Shown: one piece after another, positions 38,946-47,786 of the stretch
Position numbering within the stretch: position 1 is the first letter of the stretch
How the letters are laid out: each line of letters starts with the position of its first letter
Origin: an uncultured Alteromonadales bacterium
GTDB lineage: Bacteria > Pseudomonadota > Gammaproteobacteria > Pseudomonadales > Cellvibrionaceae
Length of the DNA: 64,000 nucleotides
Assembly (NCBI GenBank): GCA_937864365.1
Contig: CALMJT010000040.1
Span: 1-64,000 of the forward strand
Direction of reading: 5' to 3'
Translations under genes and position numbers: made by a program
The notes under the pieces: model-generated
The model's database searches: none
Told to the model about the DNA's origin: nothing
Seen by the model: only the letters and a program-made list of their open reading frames with translations

Positions 38946-40674
38946 GTCTAACTTGCCATGCCGTTTTTACTAGATCTTTATACGCCGCTATATATTCATG
39001 AATATTGGATTGGCGATTTTGAAGAGTAAAGTTCTCAGGTAATTCTGGGCCTATTAATATTAATTTTACCGTTGGGCGAGTAATTGCTACGTTTAATCGT
39101 TCTGGTTGAAATAAAAAGTGCGCGACAGACTGTATAAATTGCTTGTCCGTAGAGCACATAGAAATAATAATGAGTTCACGCTCTTGACCTTGCATACGCT
39201 CAACTGTATCGGTAACTATGTCTTTTGATAAAGAAAACCCGAAGTTCTCGGCGAGTTTTTTGCGGATTAGTTTGCCATGATTTCGATAAGGTGTTACGAC
39301 TCCTATATCTTTCAGTGCGAGGTTGGCGGTACTTGCGTATTTTATGAGGTCTGTAACAAGTTTTGCTTCGTTGTCGCTGTGTGTGCGCGTGTTTAGGCCA
39401 GGACTTGGTATAAATGTAAAAGGATGGTTATTGGAATAAATTTCAGAAAATTGCTTTGATTCATTATTAAGTGAAAGTCTTCTTTGTTTATTTTTTCCAG
39501 TTGAGACCAAATTACTTTGGTAATATTGCTTGCTTGGCCAATGTGCTAACCACTGATTCATGCGATAGGTTTCGCTGAGCATTACTGATGTTTCGGGGCT
39601 TTGCAAAATTAGCTTGGAAAAAACAGAATAAGATGTTTCATCAAGTACAGATTTAGACAAAACAACCGGGGGTAATTGTTTGTGGTCGCCGACAAAGACA
39701 AATCGTTTTGCCTTGCGCATTGCCATTATCGCTAGAGGGACGGTAATTTGACTGGCCTCATCGAAAATAACAGTGTCAAAATCAAAGTTTTCTAGACGCA
39801 TAGAACAGGTTGAGAAGGGTGTTGCGCCGATGGCGTAACCTGAGTCAGGCCTGTCTTCCCAATCTGAACCTGAGTTAAATTGCGGAACGGAATCATTCAA
39901 ACCCTTTGTAGTACTATTTGCACCAACTTTAATAACGGGCACTTGTTCTTCAGAGATTTTATTAAGCGCGTTATTAATCGCCATGTGTGTGTGCGAAGTT
40001 ATTAGTACTCTTTGGCCTTCGGATACTAGTAACTTTGCAATTAGACTAATAACTCTGGTTTTACCAGTGCCAGGCGGGCCTTGAATACACGCGAGATATT
40101 TTGCGGCAACACCCAAAGCTACAGCTTGAGTTTGTTTTTCGTTTAAACCTTCGTTCTCAGCGAAATCTGCTGCATTATCAAAATTATCTGTAAATATGTG
40201 ATTAGTGTCTAATTCACCCGCCAGTAGAGGAATGATTATATTACGACCATTTGATGAGCTAGCAATGTCATCAAGAGCAGTATCGAAGAACGGTTTCAAA
40301 TCCATTACGTCTGTATCAGCAAAATAAGGCCCCTCAAGCGACCGGATTACTGCTTCATCAAACTCGCCTCGTATTAACCATTCACCGTCGGACTCAGCCT
40401 CGATTACGGCTTGGCGCACAAAAGCATCTAGATTCGGGTTGCCACGATGTAGGCAAATCATATCGCCTTCACGAAATCGCGATTCCTCTATTCCAAGAGT
40501 TAGAATTAGATGTTTTTTGTCTTCAACTTCTATAGAAAAAATGCCTTGGGTTTCACCTGATTCTAACTTTTGTGAGGTTGGCTTCTGCCAAATTTCATGC
40601 AGTTTAGCAAAGTTTGCTTTGTGTTCTTTTTCAACAAAAGCTCTTAAGTCATCAAGTATTTTTTTAATACTCAA
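38923..40674 (-). CDS. SF1 helicase, AAA_11/AAA_12 (Upf1/DNA2-like)
   Basis: YLACIQGPPGTGKTRVISLIAKLL, TVIFDEASQITVPLAIMAMRKAKRFVFVGDHKQLPPVV, TVERMQGQERELIIISM, RLNVAITRPTVKLILIG. Confidence 0.92.
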   Translation of the reverse strand: MSIKKILDDLRAFVEKEHKANFAKLHEIWQKPTSQKLESGETQGIFSIEVEDKKHLILTLGIEESRFREGDMICLHRGNPNLDAFVRQAVIEAESDGEWLIRGEFDEAVIRSLEGPYFADTDVMDLKPFFDTALDDIASSSNGRNIIIPLLAGELDTNHIFTDNFDNAADFAENEGLNEKQTQAVALGVAAKYLACIQGPPGTGKTRVISLIAKLLVSEGQRVLITSHTHMAINNALNKISEEQVPVIKVGANSTTKGLNDSVPQFNSGSDWEDRPDSGYAIGATPFSTCSMRLENFDFDTVIFDEASQITVPLAIMAMRKAKRFVFVGDHKQLPPVVLSKSVLDETSYSVFSKLILQSPETSVMLSETYRMNQWLAHWPSKQYYQSNLVSTGKNKQRRLSLNNESKQFSEIYSNNHPFTFIPSPGLNTRTHSDNEAKLVTDLIKYASTANLALKDIGVVTPYRNHGKLIRKKLAENFGFSLSKDIVTDTVERMQGQERELIIISMCSTDKQFIQSVAHFLFQPERLNVAITRPTVKLILIGPELPENFTLQNRQSNIHEYIAAYKDLVKTAWQVRLDGDVYG

Positions 40675-40904
40675 CTTAATTTCCTTTAATTCTTTTGGTT
40701 ATAAAATATCAAATATGTAATTAATGTCGTGGGTATGGCGTCAAATGCATCATATTAAAGGGTTAAGTGGCCTTAAACCCAAGTTTGATATGAGAAAGGA
40801 CGATAATCGAATGAAGAGTAACTCTCAAGTTTTTCTATGAGCGGTTTGATCGTTTTTAAATGGTTAGTATTTATGCAGGTAAATGGCTGGATATTGGAAT
40901 TGGA

Positions 40905-41059
40905 TAAGAAACTCTGATTAACCTAGAGTTTCTTGTGACACAAAGATGTGTCGCCAATTTCAAAAACGGTAAGTGATTGAAATTGTGAAGAAATTGGAAA
41001 TCGTATTTTCAATTTCTGTCCTCTGATTAAATCATGGAGGAGTTAATCAGAGGTTCCTA
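40905..41059 (-). repeat. Multi-hairpin repeat copy R7 (reverse), GDPD-side boundary of the defence island
   Basis: aagaaactctgattaacctagagtttcttgtgacacaaagatgtgtcgccaatttcaaaaacggtaagtgattgaaattgtgaagaaattgg...gttaatcagaggttccta; close to consensus. Confidence 0.92.
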
Positions 41060-41082
41060 TAAATAGTCTTAATCAGCGGCTT

Positions 41083-42411
41083 CTAGAGTTTCATACAATT
41101 AGCGTAGTAGGTAACGGTTGCGGGCCAGTCTGAGAATATGCCGATTACGCCAACGTCTTGGGCGAGTACGTCTACAACGCGATATAGGTCGCCGTCACTG
41201 TTTACGGTTTGTATTTCTGGGTTTATGTCAAATTGGTAGTAGAAGTCGGCAAGAATATTACCTTGGGCGTCGGTGCCTCTGCGTGACCCTTGGCGGATGT
41301 CTGATCGTTCGAGTGACCAGGTGATAATATCTAGGCCTGCTTTTTTGGCTTCACGGGCATAAACCGAAGGAACAATTTCTCCGTTATTTTCTACCGCAAG
41401 TAGCATAAAAATTGGTGGCGCTATTATTTTTATGCCTTGTTTTACCAGTTCATCCATGGTTGGGTTAAATGTTGAGGCGTCGTTTGGATTAATTCCCGTA
41501 GCGTAGCGGCCATCTAAAAATACCGCTTGTTGAGCGAATTCGGGTTCGTTTTCAATCCAATATAAAATGTCGTTTAAATTAAACGATTGCGGGTAAACAT
41601 TTTTGGGTGAGACTCCAGCTTCGCGATATTCGTCCAGCATTTTTTGTGCGTAGTTTTCTTGTGAGCCAAATACGTCTTCTATTTGTAGGTTTGCTGTCCT
41701 GTCTGGGCCCTTTAATTCTGGGGTGAATTTTCTGCCCAGTGATTTAAACAGCTCAATGCTTTCTTTGTGGGTCATTAATGTGCCACGGCTGTCGTAGTTT
41801 TCTGTACGCCAACTGGGAACACCAGCTAAATAGTCTGCGGCAGTTGTTGCTTGCGGATTAAACGAATCTATTTTGCCTTTTAAGGTTTTAAATTGAGCTA
41901 GTGTAATATCGCTGGCGCAGCATTTTACCGAGCTTGGATTTGGATTATCTTCATTCCAAGGTACGGTGCATTGCTGATTTAAATCGGTGGTAATTATGTT
42001 GGTAGTGGTGTGTAAATCACACTGATCGTGGCGACAAACCAGTTCGCCGTCAGCAGTAAATGTTACGTCGCACTCTAATATGCCAGCGCCCATTTTTGCC
42101 GCGGCTTCGTAGGATTCGCGAGTGTGTTCCGGAAATTGCAACGGAGCGCCTCTGTGACCGATAGAAAAATCGGTTTTTACAAAACGGCGATTTTCACATT
42201 GTTGCAAGGTCGTTTTTAATTTTCCTTGTGGAAGCCCTTCAATTAAATAAGATGGGCGAGGCCCGAGTTGAATATTGGCAGTTTTATTAAAAAAGTTGGG
42301 CCTTTGGGGCTCTGCATAAACGGTTGTTGTTAACGTTAGTGCAAGCGTAATTGCAAAGCTTGATGCTTTAATAAAAGCTTTATAGGGTGTGTTCAAGCGA
42401 AATAATCTCAT
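41083..42411 (-). CDS. Glycerophosphodiester phosphodiesterase family protein, secreted
   Basis: Signal peptide; SIGHRGAPLQFPEHTRESYEAAAKMGAGILECDVTFTADGELVCRHDQCDLHTTTN. Confidence 0.92.
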   Translation of the reverse strand: MRLFRLNTPYKAFIKASSFAITLALTLTTTVYAEPQRPNFFNKTANIQLGPRPSYLIEGLPQGKLKTTLQQCENRRFVKTDFSIGHRGAPLQFPEHTRESYEAAAKMGAGILECDVTFTADGELVCRHDQCDLHTTTNIITTDLNQQCTVPWNEDNPNPSSVKCCASDITLAQFKTLKGKIDSFNPQATTAADYLAGVPSWRTENYDSRGTLMTHKESIELFKSLGRKFTPELKGPDRTANLQIEDVFGSQENYAQKMLDEYREAGVSPKNVYPQSFNLNDILYWIENEPEFAQQAVFLDGRYATGINPNDASTFNPTMDELVKQGIKIIAPPIFMLLAVENNGEIVPSVYAREAKKAGLDIITWSLERSDIRQGSRRGTDAQGNILADFYYQFDINPEIQTVNSDGDLYRVVDVLAQDVGVIGIFSDWPATVTYYANCMKL

Positions 42412-42750
42412 AAAACTAATTCCTTGATGTTAGGTAAATAGATGGTCGTATGTTTTTAAGATCATCATTGCTAGGTTCAATGTACAATTTTTTAGGTGAC
42501 GTTCTTTATGTACTAGGTTTTCTTGCATCGATGATTAGCAGCCACAAGTCGAATTATGGATTCGGTAATCAATGATTCTTTTTGAGTAATCTACGTGGTT
42601 TTTATGGTGTTATGATTACGGTTGTGTGACGCGATGTTTTTTTGTGATTAAAGGCGTTTTATGGATTGCGCTTATGCAATTCTTTTATTTAAGGATAATT
42701 TGATAAGCTTTTTAGGTGGTTTTTTTGCGGGTTTTTTGTGGGATTTGAAA

Positions 42751-42900
42751 AGAAGCTTTGATTAAAATGATTATTTTAATCAGGAGGTGGAAGTTGAAAA
42801 TTCGATTTCCAATTTTTCACAATTTCAATCAATCATCGTTCTTGACATTAGTGACACATCCTTGTGTCAATGAAAACTCTGAGTTAATCAGCGCTTTCTA
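42751..42900 (+). repeat. Multi-hairpin repeat copy R8 (forward), overlapping the DUF1244 stop codon
   Basis: agaagctttgattaaaatgattattttaatcaggaggtggaagttgaaaattcgatttcc...gtgacacatccttgtgtcaatgaaaactctgagttaatcagc. Confidence 0.88.
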
Positions 42901-43197
42901 TTTAGTGCTTTGAGCATTAAATTTCGCCAGTTGCTCAGGTGTCGCTTCTTTTTGGTATTGATTTTTCCATTCGGAGTAGGGCATGCCGTAAACGATTTCG
43001 CGTGCTTTTTCGTAGTCGATGTCGATATTTTGGTCAGCGGCGGCAGCGGAGTACCATTTGCTTAAACAGTTTCGGCAAAAACCGGCTAGGTTCATAAGGT
43101 CGATGTTTTGCACGTCTTTGCGATCGTCTAAATGCTCTAATAAGCGTCTGAAGGTTGCTGCTTGTAGTTCAATTTCTTCTTGTGTGTAGTCTGTCAT
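42898..43197 (-). CDS. DUF1244 family protein
   Basis: ATFRRLLEHLDDRKDVQNIDLMNLAGFCRNCLSKWYSAAAADQNIDIDYEKAREIVYGMPYSEWKNQYQ. Confidence 0.9.
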   Translation of the reverse strand: MTDYTQEEIELQAATFRRLLEHLDDRKDVQNIDLMNLAGFCRNCLSKWYSAAAADQNIDIDYEKAREIVYGMPYSEWKNQYQKEATPEQLAKFNAQSTK

Positions 43198-43222
43198 GGT
43201 TTAAATCTTTATAAAGTTGATA

Positions 43223-44410
43223 TTAAAAAATAGAGTCGTTTAATAAAATGACGTCAAGTTTATCGCCACTTTTTACCGTTTTATCAATAGGAACTATGGC
43301 TAATCCATCGGCCCAGGTGACTGATGAAAGCACGCCGGAGCTTTGGTTGCTGAATTTTTCTAAATCGCCTTGTTCGTTAAATTTAACACGTAAAAAGTTA
43401 ATGCGTGAAGGCGCTTTATGACTAAAATTAGTTTTAAATTTACGAGTTTTTAGGGGTTGGTTGCTGCCCATCATTTTAAATAAATACGGTTTAACAATTA
43501 ATAACAGGGTATTAAATACAGCAACTGGGTTGCCGGGCAAACCGAAAAAGGGTGTGTTGTTAATAATGCCGTAGGCTAGCGGTTTACCGGGTTTAATGGG
43601 TAATTTCCAATTTTTAAGCTCGCCTAATTCGCTAACGGCTTGTTTTACCCAGTCGGCATCGCCAACAGAGACACCGCCGGTGGTAATAATACAATCTGCA
43701 TTAGCGGCTTGTTGCAGCATTTCTTTGGTAGCCTCTAAAGTGTCTTCGGCTTTACCCAAATTTTTTACTTCACAACCCAGTGCGGTGAGCGCTGCTATCA
43801 ATAAATATTGGTTGGAATTATAGATTTTACCGGGTGCGAGTTCTTCGCCGGGATTTACCAACTCATCTCCCGTGGAGAAGATCGCGACTTTAGGTTTGCG
43901 AACCACTTGAATTTCGTGAATACCGATAGACGCCAATAAGCCTATGTCCTGCGGTTTTAGCCGTTGACCTGCTGGAATAATTTCTTCGCCCAATTGGATA
44001 TCTTGGCCTTGGGGACGAATATTTTCACCCGGTTTTAAGGTGATATTAATTTTTACCTGGGTTTTATCTTCATTAAATTCACAGTCTTCTTGCATGGCCA
44101 CAGCGTCGGCATTTGCGGGTATTTCACTGCCGGTATAAATTCGAGCGGCAGTATTGCTCGTTAATGCATTGGGCGGATGGCCGGCGAATATAGTTTGCGA
44201 AATCGGTAACCATTCTCCCGGTACTTGCTGTTGACTGTTAATGGTGACACCGTCCATCGCACTGTTATCGTTGGGTGGAACAGGTATTGAGCTAACTTGC
44301 GCATTTTTTAATACGCGGTTCAGCGCTTGATCTAAGGTAACGGTTTCGTACTCAGAAATAAGCGGCGCAGTGTCAACAATATTATTAATGATATCGATTA
44401 GTTGATTCAT
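43223..44410 (-). CDS. moeA: Molybdopterin molybdenumtransferase
   Basis: PPNDNSAMDGVTIN, IYTGSEIPANADAVAMQED, IFSTGDELV, IITTGGVSVGDADWV, FGLPGNPVAVFNTL. Confidence 0.95.
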   Translation of the reverse strand: MNQLIDIINNIVDTAPLISEYETVTLDQALNRVLKNAQVSSIPVPPNDNSAMDGVTINSQQQVPGEWLPISQTIFAGHPPNALTSNTAARIYTGSEIPANADAVAMQEDCEFNEDKTQVKINITLKPGENIRPQGQDIQLGEEIIPAGQRLKPQDIGLLASIGIHEIQVVRKPKVAIFSTGDELVNPGEELAPGKIYNSNQYLLIAALTALGCEVKNLGKAEDTLEATKEMLQQAANADCIITTGGVSVGDADWVKQAVSELGELKNWKLPIKPGKPLAYGIINNTPFFGLPGNPVAVFNTLLLIVKPYLFKMMGSNQPLKTRKFKTNFSHKAPSRINFLRVKFNEQGDLEKFSNQSSGVLSSVTWADGLAIVPIDKTVKSGDKLDVILLNDSIF

Positions 44411-44488
44411 GTATTTATGGAATTATTGAGTATTAATGAACGATGGGTGCTTGTAACTGGTATCGAATTTATCTCGATTAACATTGAC

Positions 44489-45256
44489 TCAGTTATTGCT
44501 TAAAGACTTTGCTGCGGGAAAATAAATTTTTTGCAGTAATTCTTCGAGAGGTTGTTTTAATTCTCGATGTTTTTCGGGCAAATATAAGTATAAACCTCGC
44601 TCAATGGTGCCATCGGGCAGCATAGTAAATAATGGATTGCCGTTTTCGTCTTTGGCGAGATCAGAAAGAATTAACGGTCGGCCGGTTAAGCCAAGCTCGG
44701 CGCGGCCTGATTTAACCAATCTCAGTAGGTGTTCTGGATGATTCGCCACCAAGATATTTAACGATAAATTAGGGTAAGTTTTATTTAAAAGAGATTTACC
44801 AAGGCCGGTTGTGGCGATGGTGGTGCCCTCTGGAATTCCGCTTAAATCGAATCTTGATCGATTTTCCATTAAGCAAAAGAAATCTAAATAGGCTTTTTCA
44901 AGTGGTGGCTCAATACGCACACCTTCTTTGGATTGATCTTGGTCTTCTAGAAATATCGCGCCATCGTAGCGTTGGCCGTCAAACAGTCGCTTAGTGGCGT
45001 TGGAAATCTCTAAATGCATGTAAAGCTGGTAACCCAATGATTCAAAGACCTTCGACAGCTTTTCAATGTGGGCATTCGATATAGTGGAATAATCGGTAAT
45101 GGGTGACGGTGTTGTTACCGAAAATACTGGCAAATCTGGCGTGCTGGTCAATTGTTGCTCAGCATGGCTTGAACCCATAAAGCTGAGTGCGGCAATAAAA
45201 GCCATAATTGGGCTTAATGAAACAATAGGTAGCCTAGCGATGGATTTGGTTAGCAT
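44489..45256 (-). CDS. Periplasmic substrate-binding-protein-like (PBPb) protein
   Basis: Signal peptide ending SSHA; AHIEKLSKVFESLGYQLYMHLEISNATKRLFDGQRYDGAIFLEDQ; GRAELGLTGRPL; no transporter genes adjacent. Confidence 0.6.
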   Translation of the reverse strand: MLTKSIARLPIVSLSPIMAFIAALSFMGSSHAEQQLTSTPDLPVFSVTTPSPITDYSTISNAHIEKLSKVFESLGYQLYMHLEISNATKRLFDGQRYDGAIFLEDQDQSKEGVRIEPPLEKAYLDFFCLMENRSRFDLSGIPEGTTIATTGLGKSLLNKTYPNLSLNILVANHPEHLLRLVKSGRAELGLTGRPLILSDLAKDENGNPLFTMLPDGTIERGLYLYLPEKHRELKQPLEELLQKIYFPAAKSLSNN

Positions 45257-45458
45257 TTTGATAAAATTTGAGCTCTTTTCCTAAAGGGCGAGGCCGATTT
45301 TATGAATCTACTCGTAACGCTTAGTCAACTCAACTCATATTAATCGGCATGTATTTCTACATCTAAGCCTACAATAACCCGTGTGTTAAACACTAGGTTT
45401 TATTGTAGTCAGGTCTCATCAAATTTTTTCGGTGTTATTCGACCCGCGACGAACTAAC

Positions 45459-45611
45459 GAACTTCTGATTAACTCCTCCATGATTTAATCAGAAGACAGA
45501 AATTGACAATGCGATTTCCAATTTCTTTACAATTTCAATCACTTACCGTTCTTGAAATTGGCGGCACATCCTTGTGTCACCGGAAACTCTAGGTTAATCA
45601 GAGTTTCTTTG
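45459..45611 (+). repeat. Multi-hairpin repeat copy R9 (forward)
   Basis: gaacttctgattaactcctccatgatttaatcagaagacagaaattgacaatgcgatttccaatttctttacaatttcaatcacttaccgttcttgaaattggcggcacatccttgtgtcaccggaaactctaggttaatcagagtttct. Confidence 0.92.
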
Positions 45612-45659
45612 AGTTTGCTATTTGATTGTTTTAACCACGAAAAACCGCGTTTTTAGTAC

Positions 45660-46166
45660 TTAAATTAACTGGCCAACAAAATTACAAGGACGATGGCGGC
45701 TGTCGAGCTGTTCTTTTAGGATTTTTGTCCAGCCGGTTTCACAGGCGTTGTTTGAGCCGGGTAGACAGAAAATGGCGGTTTTGTTGGCAATGCCAGCAAC
45801 GCATCGTGACTGCACCGTCGAGCTGCCAATTTGCTCATAGGATATCTGGCGGAACAGTTCTCCAAAGCCGATAATTTCTTGATCAAATAGCGGTGTTACG
45901 GCCTCGGGGGTGCTGTCTCTGCCAGAGAAGCCGGTGCCGCCGGTAGTTACGACGACTTGAACATTAGCATCGGCAATCCAGCGCGATAATGCGTAGCGAA
46001 TCTGGTAAATGTCGTCTTTAACGATAACTTTCTCAATAAAGTTGTGGCCGTCTGATTGTAGGCAGTTTTTGAGCAGGTCGCCGGAGGTATCGGTGGATTC
46101 GTCGCGAGTATCGCTGATGGTCAAAACCGCAATGTTTAATGGCGTAAATTCTTTTGCGTTGGTCAT
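45660..46166 (-). CDS. moaB: Molybdenum cofactor biosynthesis protein B
   Basis: NIAVLTISDTRDESTDTSGDLLKNCLQ, VVVTTGGTGFSGRDSTPEAV, FCLPGSNNACETGWTKIL. Confidence 0.93.
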   Translation of the reverse strand: MTNAKEFTPLNIAVLTISDTRDESTDTSGDLLKNCLQSDGHNFIEKVIVKDDIYQIRYALSRWIADANVQVVVTTGGTGFSGRDSTPEAVTPLFDQEIIGFGELFRQISYEQIGSSTVQSRCVAGIANKTAIFCLPGSNNACETGWTKILKEQLDSRHRPCNFVGQLI

Positions 46167-46240
46167 GGTGAAATCGTTCTGATGTCGAGTTTAAAAATAC
46201 GTGTTCGATGGCTTAGCCTGATGACTAATTCCAGGTGATC

Positions 46241-46268
46241 ATTGTCTGGCAATTATTGTCTGGCAAAA
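46241..46268. repeat. 14-bp tandem duplication upstream of moaB
   Basis: attgtctggcaatt attgtctggcaaaa. Confidence 0.7.
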
Positions 46269-46322
46269 GCAAATGCTTTGTTTTGAGATTTGCAAAAACT
46301 GTGCGGATTATGTGTGTTAAAT

Positions 46323-47360
46323 CTAGCCGCCGGTGGCGTTCATAAATCGCACAATTTGCACGTCATCTTGCTCAAAATGATGCTTTTCTGGCTTTTTACC
46401 AATGGCATTCACAATGGCTTGTTTGAGTTTTTCAATGTTGTTGGGATGAGCACGAAGCACGGCTTTTAAATCGACAGCATGTTCGTTACCCAAGCACAAC
46501 AGCAATTTACCTTCGGCGCTGACGCGAACGCGATTGCAACTGGCGCAAAAGTTTTCACTGTGCGGTGAAATAAAACCAATTTTGGTTGAGCTGCCTTTCA
46601 CTTGCCAATATCGTGATGGACCGCCGGTATTTTCGCTGCTGGTTTCAATATCGAAACATTCGGTGATCAATTCACGCAATTGCGCACTGCTGACGAATTC
46701 TTGGTCGCGTTGGTGTTCGGTAATAACACCCAAAGGCATTTCTTCAATAAAACTGATGTCGAGCTGATGGTTTTTGGCGAACTCGATGAGTGGAATAACC
46801 TGGTCGAGATTTCTGTGTTTTAAAATCACTGCATTTAATTTGATGCGCGCAAAATTTAAGCTTTTACAGTAGTCGATACCTTCAAGCACCTTAGCCAAAT
46901 CACCAGTTCGGGTAAGTTCTTTAAATTGAATGGGGTCGAGAGTATCAAGACTGACATTAATGCGTTTTACGCCAGCGTCTTTAAGTGCTTGGGCGTGTTC
47001 TTTTAAGTGTGAACCGTTGGTAGTGATGACTAACTCATTCAGAGCTTTGATTGCACCTAATTCGCCAAGCAAGGTTTCTACGCTTCTGCGGATAAGTGGT
47101 TCGCCGCCGGTCAGGCGAATCTTGGTTACACCCAGTTCGGTAAACGCCTGAGCAATTTGTGCCAATTCTTCTAGGGTGCACAGTTGCGCTCTGGGTACAA
47201 AGGTCATTTCCTCTGCCATGCAATACACACATCGAAAATCGCAACGATCGGTTACGGATAACCGTAAGTAAGTGATTGCTCGCCCAAAAGAGTCGACGAG
47301 CTTTGGCGTCGATTCTATTTGTGTTGTTGGGCTAGATGCGTTTTGAATGGGTTTTGGCAT
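46323..47360 (-). CDS. moaA: GTP 3',8-cyclase (radical SAM)
   Basis: LRLSVTDRCDFRCVYCMAEE, KIRLTGGEPLIRRSV, RINVSLDTLDP, NFCASCNRVRVSAEGKLLLCLGNE, C-terminal GG. Confidence 0.96.
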   Translation of the reverse strand: MPKPIQNASSPTTQIESTPKLVDSFGRAITYLRLSVTDRCDFRCVYCMAEEMTFVPRAQLCTLEELAQIAQAFTELGVTKIRLTGGEPLIRRSVETLLGELGAIKALNELVITTNGSHLKEHAQALKDAGVKRINVSLDTLDPIQFKELTRTGDLAKVLEGIDYCKSLNFARIKLNAVILKHRNLDQVIPLIEFAKNHQLDISFIEEMPLGVITEHQRDQEFVSSAQLRELITECFDIETSSENTGGPSRYWQVKGSSTKIGFISPHSENFCASCNRVRVSAEGKLLLCLGNEHAVDLKAVLRAHPNNIEKLKQAIVNAIGKKPEKHHFEQDDVQIVRFMNATGG

Positions 47361-47399
47361 GAGTAGACTTATAGATTAATGGTTCGGTCTTTTTTATTG

Positions 47400-47570
47400 A
47401 GCAATTTCTGATTAACTCATCCATGTGATTAACTCATCCATGATTTAAGCAGAAGGCAGAGTTTGACAACGCGATTTCCAATTTCTTCACAATTACAATC
47501 ACTTACCGTTCTTGAAATTGGTGACACATCTTTGTGTCGTGGGAAACTCTGGGTTAATAAGAGTTTCCTT
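47400..47570 (+). repeat. Multi-hairpin repeat copy R10 (forward) with 17-bp tandem duplication in H1
   Basis: tgattaactcatccatg duplicated exactly at 47409-47425 and 47426-47442; remainder close to consensus to gagtttccttt. Confidence 0.9.
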
Positions 47571-47786
47571 TAGTTTACTTGCCGTGCTTTTGGGCGCGAT
47601 TCGAAATCTCAAAGACCAATAAAATTGCTTTGATACTCCCGTGATTTCGTAAATATTTCAAGTTGCAGGTTGCCTGACACGGTATTTTCGAGAATTTGGT
47701 GACGTTGTGCGGTGAAAGCCAGCGCATTTAAGTACCGGCTTCAGGCGATATTTGTAGAGGTTTCTCACTGCGAGCGTTTGAAAAAT

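Noticed and set aside
27227-40674. Integrative element or prophage carrying the defence genes
   Set aside because: No integrase, tRNA target, phage structural genes or transposase found; only the framing repeats support mobility.
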